DNA from: Mnemiopsis leidyi
Lineage: Eukaryota > Ctenophora > Tentaculata > Lobata > Bolinopsidae
Length of the DNA stretch: 23,733 bases
NCBI GenBank assembly: GCA_000226015.1
Contig: JH154641.1
Span: forward strand, 139,030-162,762
Direction of reading: 5' to 3'
Part shown: positions 17,422 to 23,733 of the stretch, piece by piece
How the letters are laid out: each line of letters starts with the position of its first letter
Position numbering within the stretch: position 1 is the stretch's first letter
Position numbers and translations under genes: made by a program
Notes under the pieces: generated by a model
What the model saw: only the letters and a program-made list of their open reading frames with translations
Databases searched by the model: none
Told to the model about the DNA's origin: nothing

Positions 17422-20402
17422 CACTTTAGAACCGCGTTAAGGGTAACATTTCTAACAACGTAAATGGGCTTTTCTCCGTGGAAAGGCTCTTCTGTGACGG
17501 GAGAAAGGCAAGGTTTCACATATTTTCGTGCTTTTCTACGAGGTGGAGGAGATACTTGGACCAGGGAAATGGACAGACAGACCTGATTTTTGGGTGGCAC
17601 TGACGGACTGGTTTTCGACTCAGTTGATGTTTGGTCGATTGAAGATGATTGATTATGTTCAGACCTGTCCACAGAGAGAACTTCCGAGCCGAGACTTCCT
17701 GAAACCGTCGTGCCGCTAGTAGTACTAGTAAAGCACGCTAATTCGACGGAGGACGAGTGTGGGCTCGCATCACCTGTAACGTCAGATGATGTTGGGCAAC
17801 TGGCTGAACTAAAGAGTAATGCCAGCGATTTAGCGTCGAGATCATATTCACAGTTAGGCAAAGAGGAAGGTTGCGGTTTCCTGGTTGAGGTGATTAACGT
17901 TCTAAAGTCAAATGAGCTTGTTTGGTCAAAGCCTGGTCGAACCTGGCTAATATACTTAGGAGGTGAGGACACTTCCTCAGTATCTTCACGAGTGGGGCAT
18001 GAGCCAGCCGAATCAAGCTTAGACTGTAGGTCATTGCTGTCCATACTAGTGCATTTAGCCCACCAAGAGTACAGCTCGTCACTATTGGATGGGAGTCTAG
18101 AAAGTAAGTCAGGCAGTGCCATGTATTTAGAGTCTCCCTCCTTATACACAATAGTAAAATCATAGTCTGCTAATTCTAATATCCACCGCAATATCACTCC
18201 ACAGTTTGTCTTTTTCATAAAGGAACTGTACGTGATTGCCTTCATGTCTGTGATGGCTGTAAAGTGTTTACTGAGCAAGTAGTATCTCCAGTACTTTATG
18301 AAATGTTTGATGGCTAGGAACTCTCTCTTATAGGAAGGGTATCTCTGCTCGGACTCAGAAAGGATCTTTGAGCCGTAGGCTACAGGCTTAAAAGATCCAT
18401 CGATGATGTGTCCTATTACACCACCGATGCAGTAACCGCTAGAATCAGTCATAACTACAAACTCATGATCCTTAGAGGGGAATGTAAGAATAGCAGGACT
18501 TAGCAGTGCCTCTTTTATCATGGAAATACTGCTGATGGCATCATCAGTGAGTTTAAACTTATCGCCTCTAAGTGTGTCCGTCAGACCCTTAATCATGTGA
18601 CTGAAATTAGGAATATGTGGCCTGAACCAGGAGATTGCACCGATATATTTTTGACACTGTTTTTTAGTGCGAGGAAGAGACATGTTGCGCACTGCATCTA
18701 GCTTATCTTTATCGGCCTCAATACCGGCTTCACTGATGTAGGACCCCAAAAACTTGGTTTTCTTCTGAAAAAGTATGCACTTACAAGGGTTGAATCTCAA
18801 TCCCGAAGTTCTGATGCGAGTAAATATAGCTCTGAGATTAGATATCATTCCTGCAGCGTCATAACTACTAGAAAGTATGTCATCAATGAAGGCCGAGGCT
18901 ACATCGGGTGGCAACTGGAAAAGAACCCTATCAAGCAGTTGTTGGAAGGTGCTAGGACCCCCTGCTAGACCCAAACTCATGGTGACAAATTCATAGAAAC
19001 CGGCTCCGGGGACAGAAAATGCCGTAAATTTGGAATGTTCAGGAAAAATGGGCACCTGAAGAAATCCATCTTTCATGTCAAGTGTAGAGAAGAGTTTTCG
19101 GCCATAACACCCAGCTGTTAGGGTGTTAAGAGCAGGTACACTACAATAGCTACGGCTGGAGATAGCATTAAGATCTCTGTAATCTATAACGATCCTAACT
19201 TTATCCTTCCTCTTTAGGACTATCGCTGGTGAGTTGTAATTACTCGTTGAGGGACGGATAATGCCTGCATCGAGTAACTCTTGAATCTCCCTGATACAAT
19301 CCTCCCTTAAATGGAATGGCACTCTCCTGTAATTAGCTTGAACTGGCTTATCGGACAGTAGTGGAATTTCATCATCATGATATATCATGGAAGTTCTTCC
19401 CATTTCACTTCGATCGATTGCAAAAACATCAGGAAACTCAGAAATCAGCTTAATCGCATCATCTTTCTCCTGCTCATTGAGATTTTCATTTTCTCTGATC
19501 TTAAGCAGAGAGACGATCATTTCAATACGACGAGGATCAGTGTCTTCCCAGCCGAACTGTTTCTTCACTCCACCTGTGTGGGTGAAACAGCTTCCCATAT
19601 CAGAGCCAACTGCCTCCACTAAATTAGCACTTCGAACTGCAGGTATCACGTGACCCAAAACATAACCTTTAGGTAACCATATTTCGGCTTGATCGTCACA
19701 AGAGAAGGCTAAACACGTCTCACCATTTTCTACAAGGATGGGCTCCTCGTAATCTTCCAAGAGAGCTGGATCGTTAACAAGGGGAGCAAGCTCAGTGTTT
19801 GGTTTAAAGAGGTAAGCTCCAGACTGATCAAGGGCTTCGGTTTCTCCTTCAAATATGCAGCAGCTGATAGATTTTATATTAGAAATGAGATGATTTTCCT
19901 TGCACCTAAGCGTTAAAACATGGTTTGGTGCAGCTCTCTCAGTTAACTGAGCGGAGACTAAGGAATTACTCAATGTCTTGTCGTTAAAATTGAGTATAAA
20001 CTTGTATTTTTCAAAGAAATTGTGTCCTAAGATGCATGCCTCGTTCAACTTTGATGTGACTACTAAGTCAGCCTCAAAGACGATTCCATTGATGACGATT
20101 GGTGCCTGTCTTATCACTCCCAGAACCTGCAGAGGTAAGCCTGTGACTCCGACTAGTTTAAAGGACGCTTTGCTAATTTTGGACAGTAAGCCGTGTTGCT
20201 TAATGAGGTTTTCATTGACAAGATTCATGGACGCTCCCGTGTCCATAAGGAAAGTAGTTGGCACGTTAAACAGGGCAGCATCCAGGTAAACATGGCCATC
20301 ACAGGAATTGACGGGAGCTTGAGGGACGACGAGATCGTTTTCCTCACTACCCCTCCCTCCCGGGGAGGGGATAATTAGTTTTTTGGGACAGTGGACTGGG
20401 TC
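17421..20402 (-). CDS. pol: protease-reverse transcriptase-RNase H ORF
   Basis: The frame is open from 20402 to TGA at 17421 (993 codons). An ATG-less start at GTG 20264 would cut the protease, because the conserved strand before it (VYLDAALFNVP) lies upstream in frame. It is therefore probably made by frameshift from gag. Counting from 20264: protease active site DTGAS at 8-12; RT with D396 (LDMKDGF) and FIDD (459-462) in place of the usual YxDD; RNase H with D607, E648, D673 and D719 (ALPDLLSRL). The last 220 residues are a Ser/Thr-rich linker with a basic patch (PPPRRKARK). The products cleave the polyprotein, copy the RNA into DNA and remove the RNA strand. No internal stop is present. 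Confidence 0.92.
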   Translation of the reverse strand, partial: DPVHCPKKLIIPSPGGRGSEENDLVVPQAPVNSCDGHVYLDAALFNVPTTFLMDTGASMNLVNENLIKQHGLLSKISKASFKLVGVTGLPLQVLGVIRQAPIVINGIVFEADLVVTSKLNEACILGHNFFEKYKFILNFNDKTLSNSLVSAQLTERAAPNHVLTLRCKENHLISNIKSISCCIFEGETEALDQSGAYLFKPNTELAPLVNDPALLEDYEEPILVENGETCLAFSCDDQAEIWLPKGYVLGHVIPAVRSANLVEAVGSDMGSCFTHTGGVKKQFGWEDTDPRRIEMIVSLLKIRENENLNEQEKDDAIKLISEFPDVFAIDRSEMGRTSMIYHDDEIPLLSDKPVQANYRRVPFHLREDCIREIQELLDAGIIRPSTSNYNSPAIVLKRKDKVRIVIDYRDLNAISSRSYCSVPALNTLTAGCYGRKLFSTLDMKDGFLQVPIFPEHSKFTAFSVPGAGFYEFVTMSLGLAGGPSTFQQLLDRVLFQLPPDVASAFIDDILSSSYDAAGMISNLRAIFTRIRTSGLRFNPCKCILFQKKTKFLGSYISEAGIEADKDKLDAVRNMSLPRTKKQCQKYIGAISWFRPHIPNFSHMIKGLTDTLRGDKFKLTDDAISSISMIKEALLSPAILTFPSKDHEFVVMTDSSGYCIGGVIGHIIDGSFKPVAYGSKILSESEQRYPSYKREFLAIKHFIKYWRYYLLSKHFTAITDMKAITYSSFMKKTNCGVILRWILELADYDFTIVYKEGDSKYMALPDLLSRLPSNSDELYSWWAKCTSMDSNDLQSKLDSAGSCPTREDTEEVSSPPKYISQVRPGFDQTSSFDFRTLITSTRKPQPSSLPNCEYDLDAKSLALLFSSASCPTSSDVTGDASPHSSSVELACFTSTTSGTTVSGSLGSEVLSVDRSEHNQSSSIDQTSTESKTSPSVPPKNQVCLSISLVQVSPPPRRKARKYVKPCLSPVTEEPFHGEKPIYVVRNVTLNAVLK

Positions 20403-21816
20403 TTAGAAGCTGAGTGTGGAGCATTAGCAGATAAATTCGGAGCTCTATTGGTATCAGGAGCACTGAGCTGGGGTCGAGATAACTTATGTCAGCCTGTGCA
20501 TTCTGAACATGTCCATGCTGGAATTGGCGAGGGAATGACGAATCAGAGGCCACATAACGTCGAGGATTTAAGAATGACTGCGGATTTTCTTGAAAGTTAG
20601 AAAAGGATTGAAGTGATTGTCCTCGATTAGTTGTACGATCAAACTGAAGACGAGCGTCCTGGCTAGGGTACTGATTGCTGATATTACTCTCTATCCTATC
20701 AGGAAATCTAGAGAAGCGATCCTCCTGATTCTGATACTCTCTGGCCCCAGATCGACCTCGATAACTGCCTTGAGAACGCAGTCTGCTCTCATTTCTTGCC
20801 TTGTTTCTACAGTCTCTTATCACGTGACCTATGGCTCCGCAGTAATGACAAAATACGGTTCTGTTTGGACGGTATGTCGTATTAGCACGTGGAGCTTGTA
20901 GGGGACATTGAGAAGCATAGTGCCCAGGTCTTTGGCAGGAGTAACATATCACTGCCTGAACCTCGGAGGATCTAGCGATATTTCCGCCGTATGTTTGGGC
21001 ATGAGAACTCTCTTGAGCCCCGGGAGTATACATCGGAGGAGGCAGGTTGTTTGTACAAATTTGATCTAAGTGGGTTGAGGCAGGACGAGCGGTATGGAAG
21101 CCTCTATCGACTGAAACATTAGAGGCAGTCTCCCTCTCATTTTTTAGGACAGATACGGCTAGCGTGTCACCATTTTTCAAGGTCGACCGAGCTTTGAAAG
21201 CACTGTCCATCATGATGGCTCCCTCGAGACATTTAGCAAAAGTATCCTCGGAGTTGCCGATCAGGAATATCGAGATCTCATCTCTAATCACTCCTCCTGC
21301 TAAGGCATCCTTCATAGCAGATTCCATAGCCGGAAAATCATTAGGTTTATAGCCCAGGCGGCCTAGATTCCTCAATCTCTCGCCGAACTGAGCAACAGTC
21401 TCGTCCGGACGCTGAGAAGCTTTTTTGAGCTCAAATCTGGCCTGTACAGCTTCTCGGGGAGAGCTAAGAGCTTGAATGACTTCCTCTTTAAAAACGGCCC
21501 AATCGTCGTCTTCCAGTGACGTGAGACTTTGGACTTTGGATAGAGACTGAGTGTCCAAATAAGTCAGGAAAGACTGGATAGCGTTTGAACCCGTTAAACC
21601 TACAACTTTTCTAAAAGGTTCAAATCCCTCAAAGTAAGAAGTGATGGTGCACTTAGAAGGATCAAAAATCTCAGGTCTACGGGTGCCGGCGACTCCGGCT
21701 CGAAACTCGACCTTAGCCTTATCTACAGCGTTAGCACCAGCCTGAGAAATCAACTGACGCACTTGCGCCTTAACGGCATCATCAACATTTAGGGTATCGA
21801 CCGTAACGGCAGCCAT
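20347..21816 (-). CDS. gag: Gag of the Ty3/Gypsy element
   Basis: 489 residues from ATG at 21816 to TAG at 20349-20347. Residues about 45-230 are the helical capsid-like region of retrotransposon Gag (FEGFEPFRKVVG, then AVQARFELKKASQRPDETVAQF). Two zinc knuckles of the form CX2CX4HX4C follow, C291-C304 (CYSCQRPGHYASQC) and C323-C336 (CHYCGAIGHVIRDC). An Arg/Gln/Asn-rich tail ends the protein. Gag assembles the cytoplasmic particle and its knuckles bind the genomic RNA. Its last 56 nt overlap the pol frame, which is +1 relative to gag. The leader upstream has tandem repeats, and no other ATG frame competes for the start. Confidence 0.93.
   Translation of the reverse strand: MAAVTVDTLNVDDAVKAQVRQLISQAGANAVDKAKVEFRAGVAGTRRPEIFDPSKCTITSYFEGFEPFRKVVGLTGSNAIQSFLTYLDTQSLSKVQSLTSLEDDDWAVFKEEVIQALSSPREAVQARFELKKASQRPDETVAQFGERLRNLGRLGYKPNDFPAMESAMKDALAGGVIRDEISIFLIGNSEDTFAKCLEGAIMMDSAFKARSTLKNGDTLAVSVLKNERETASNVSVDRGFHTARPASTHLDQICTNNLPPPMYTPGAQESSHAQTYGGNIARSSEVQAVICYSCQRPGHYASQCPLQAPRANTTYRPNRTVFCHYCGAIGHVIRDCRNKARNESRLRSQGSYRGRSGAREYQNQEDRFSRFPDRIESNISNQYPSQDARLQFDRTTNRGQSLQSFSNFQENPQSFLNPRRYVASDSSFPRQFQHGHVQNAQADISYLDPSSVLLIPIELRIYLLMLHTQLLRPSPLSQKTNYPLPGREG
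20350..20384 (-). promoter_or_regulatory. candidate gag-pol frameshift signal
   Basis: In the gag/pol overlap the element strand has an A6 run (20384-20379) inside gag codons CAA AAA ACT, an 8-nt spacer CTAATTAT, and then the perfect stem CCCCTCCC/GGGAGGGG with a 5-nt loop (20370-20350). The gag stop TAG follows immediately. On the A run a tRNA-Lys can re-pair after a +1 or a -2 slip, and either lands in the pol frame. Slippery run, spacer and stem match the layout of known programmed frameshift sites. The usual -1 shift on AAAAAAC would lead to TAA, so it does not fit. Confidence 0.6.
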
Positions 21817-22144
21817 AAGGTATTGAGAAAAAGATTCACGTGCTCAGAGTCTAAGTGAGTGAAGACTAAGGTTTAGTGAGATCAGGAATTATTTCTGTAA
21901 AATTGTCCTGAACTTCAACTAGTGTGAAAGGTAAGCTGCAAATAAAAAGAGCACCGATTAGACAAGTCCACCAAGATTTAGACGATTAGGATTAAGACGA
22001 TTAGGATTAAGACGATTAGGAGTTAAGATGATTAGGTTTAAGACGATTAGGAGTTAAGACGATTAGGAGTTAAGACGATTAGGAGTTAAGAGGATTAGGA
22101 ATTTATGCTTATTGAGCGTAACAAAGCAAATAACAGAAATCGTA
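21817..22144 (-). other. retrotransposon leader (5' UTR)
   Basis: About 330 bp between primer-binding site and gag ATG, with no ORF. It contains the GACGATTAGG tandem array. The RNA packaging signal of LTR elements usually lies here. Confidence 0.7.
21980..22104. repeat. 15-16-bp tandem repeat in the leader, eight units
   Basis: The unit AGACGATTAGGAGTTA (or AGACGATTAGGATTA) occurs eight times, with the GAYGATTAGG core kept in seven. On the element strand the core reads CCTAATCGTC. The same GACGATTAG core appears three times in each LTR, at 15132, 15162 and 15235 in the left one. Confidence 0.92.
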
Positions 22145-22162
22145 TGCCCGGGTTCTCCACCA
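22145..22162 (-). other. primer-binding site
   Basis: Two bases inside the 5' LTR end the element strand reads TGGTGGAGAACCCGGGCA. TGG complements the CCA end of a tRNA, and GGAGAAC would complement a 7-nt acceptor strand with discriminator A. The position and the TGG start fit a minus-strand primer site. I could not match it to a particular tRNA; it is not the common Lys, Asp or initiator Met form. Confidence 0.65.
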
Positions 22163-22164
22163 AT

Positions 22165-23331
22165 TGTAGAGGTACTTTATCTTTGAATTTTAAGGGGGAA
22201 AAATTGAAACAAAGTTATGCGTGCTTGGTCAGAACTTAGTTAGAAAACTATTTTACAATCGGATAATATTTTAGTCTAGACAAAGTTTTAGGTCGTGTCA
22301 AGCTGGTTAAAGGAAGGTATGATCACGTGAGTTTCTAGTTAAAGGACATGTGATTAAGAGAGTTGTGAGTTTTAGGGATAGAGGAAGGTGATTGGTTGAC
22401 TTGTGAATTTTAATGACAGGTGAAATTTGGACTTTCCTGTTTTAGCTACATGTGGTGAAGGATTGGGGAAGTTAGCGTGAGGTTGGTGAAAGGAAGCTTA
22501 GATTTTGCAAAAGGTGATAGGGAAAAATTTTTTGCCTGTTAGGAGGTACATATTTTCTAGTAATAATTTAAGGCTCTGCAATCTTACATTAGAAAATTAG
22601 TGAAGGTTGCAAGTGAACAGTCTTTAGGAAAATTTAAAAAAGGTAAAATCATAAAGGTTTGCAAAAGAAAGTGCCATCTTAAGAATATTAATCGTTATGA
22701 AATTAGTTAAGTTCGTACGTTAAGATCAGATCATGTCCCACGGAGGAAATATTCCGTGTTTAAAAATTAAAACCTTAGAAAAATGTAAATACATAATCAT
22801 TTGTATACTTCGGTTAGTCTTAAAAGTCTTACAAAATTAGTTACATAATTAGTTAAAAGTTTAAAGTCTCTTAAGTTTAGTCCATCAGTTATATAAAAAA
22901 GCGTTTAATTATTACAGAATTTAGACTTAACAATTACATTTTAAGCGATTTGAGATTAGTTCATAATCACTTAGATAGTTTTTGTTTATAACAACTATAC
23001 GAAGGTAGGAGATTAGGTTCGAGTTTTTTCTTGGTGATTCTGGGTTGCATCAGGTATTTGACGATTAGGTATTGAAAAATTAGGTGTTCGACGATTAGGT
23101 AAGAAAAGCCTGATATCTCTGCTTCGATCACCCGACGATTAGAATATTGAAATCTTCTGCCGATGATTAGCCAAAATTGAGAGGCTAGTTCGTACTCCAG
23201 TAAGTCAAGTAACGACAAAGACAAGAAGGTCGATGAACTAAGGTCGTTAATATTTGGTACGAGCTCTCTGATCAATAAGGGTACCAACTCCTTAATGAGA
23301 AAACTACTAAACACGGCCAAGTTAAGAGACG
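22165..23331 (-). repeat. right (5') LTR, shared with a second element
   Basis: It matches 13963-15481 but lacks two of the three 72-bp repeats and some other blocks. It starts TGTAG on the plus strand next to the primer-binding site. At the other edge the expected terminal TG has become CG (GAGCGTCTC), so that end is mutated. It serves as 5' LTR of the complete element and 3' LTR of the neighbour that continues out of the window. Confidence 0.7.
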
Positions 23332-23496
23332 CTCCTCGCTTGCAGCAAGTTACTTAGAATATTTGACTCTTTGTCTAGGACGGAGATCATACCTATCAGT
23401 TGGCCGATCTATTTCAGGAGGCTCAGGGTCACTCGAATTACCACTGGATATGGGCATGGTTTGGATAGTAGGTTGAGTCTTGGTGCTAGTTCCCAA

Positions 23497-23733
23497 CATC
23501 AGGACGACTCGCATCTATTATACAGGGTTCTGCTAATTTAGTTGTAGTGCCTGCCGGAGCATGAAAGGTGGACCTTAGCGAAGCGGGGATCAGTTTGAGA
23601 GCATCAAAGTGGACAACACAAAGCTTAGAGTTATGAATGTGTTGTACGAGGTAGGTCCACTGCGATAATACCTTTTTAATTTGCCAGGGGCCGCTGTAGC
23701 AGTTCCTAAATTACGGTAGTCCTTAACAGCAGG
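23497..23733 (-). pseudogene. pol: integrase C-terminal remnant of a second tandem element
   Basis: This segment aligns with 15681-15914, the C-terminal end of the integrase ORF, in the same orientation. The stop codon present in the intact copy is removed by a 34-bp deletion, three bases are inserted near 23520, and one base is missing near 23707, which shifts the frame. It is therefore a decayed copy at least at this end. The remainder lies beyond the window. Confidence 0.85.

Larger units (their letters stand above)
13963..23331 (-). mobile_element. Ty3/Gypsy LTR retrotransposon, near complete
   Basis: On the minus strand the order is LTR (right), primer-binding site, leader, gag, protease-RT-RNase H, integrase, polypurine tract, LTR (left). 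The domain order RT-RNase H-integrase is that of Ty3/Gypsy elements. No env-like ORF is present. All catalytic motifs are intact, but the coding region occupies three frames. The right LTR is followed by the integrase end of another copy, so this element belongs to a tandem array and has no right-hand target-site duplication to inspect. Boundaries on the left are TGTAG at 13963; the other LTR edge (15481, 23331) is inferred from a TG next to a purine-rich tract. Confidence 0.88.

Noticed and set aside
20379..20385. Standard -1 slippery heptamer AAAAAAC for gag-pol
   Set aside because: Gag codons are CAA AAA ACT, so the heptamer is not in the required phase, and the -1 frame meets TAA at once.
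13963..23331. Envelope gene or retrovirus-like third product
   Set aside because: After integrase only about 170 bp of non-coding sequence remains before the LTR, so there is no room for env. The third ORF is integrase.
1..23733. tRNA, rRNA or other structured RNA genes
   Set aside because: No cloverleaf with conserved T-arm and D-arm blocks and no rRNA-like stretch was noticed on either strand; a covariance-model search was not possible here.

Overview
The window is eukaryotic, most likely from an invertebrate animal. It is AT-rich, its genes are broken by short GT-AG introns, it holds centrin-type EF-hand genes and a rhodopsin-like receptor exon, and it is crowded with minisatellites and retroelements. 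I cannot assign a phylum from the sequence. Ten Ns at 12358-12367 mark an assembly gap, so the two halves may not be truly adjacent. Exon structures were built by hand from splice signals, reading phase and protein-family fit; no transcript evidence was available.

Left part (1-4800). A 28-bp minisatellite (1-262) is followed by a candidate mariner-type MITE with an internal palindrome (276-611). Next come the last exon of an unrecognised plus-strand gene (675-891), a 17-bp minisatellite, and the 5' end of a small minus-strand gene whose product starts with a signal peptide (3683 downward, with a 26-nt microexon). A cluster of CACGTG boxes lies upstream of that gene.

Middle (4844-12357). Three minus-strand genes lie head to tail: a 744-residue coiled-coil protein in three coding exons (7351-4844), a 252-residue centrin-like EF-hand protein in six exons (10229-8010), and the C-terminal half of a second, more typical centrin (11898-10640) whose 5' exons are lost toward the gap. 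Centrins act at centrioles and basal bodies. A coiled-coil protein beside two centrins suggests a centrosome or cilium theme, but this is inference from adjacency.

Right part (12368-23733). After the gap comes the 3' end of a plus-strand non-LTR (LINE) ORF, then an exon of a seven-transmembrane receptor-like gene on the minus strand (13890-13516). A Ty3/Gypsy LTR retrotransposon lies 72 bp upstream of that exon on the same strand (13963-23331). The element looks largely intact: long LTRs, a primer-binding site, a leader with tandem repeats, gag with two zinc knuckles, protease-RT-RNase H, and an integrase with a complete HHCC and DD35E set. It is split over three reading frames. Gag overlaps pol in the +1 frame at an A6 run followed by an 8-bp GC hairpin. 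Pol meets integrase at a TGATG stop-start overlap. Beyond the right LTR the end of a second, decayed integrase begins, so the element is part of a tandem array sharing one LTR.

The most unusual content is the three-frame expression layout of the retrotransposon, the GACGATTAG motif shared by its leader and LTR, and the pair of divergent centrins next to a coiled-coil gene.
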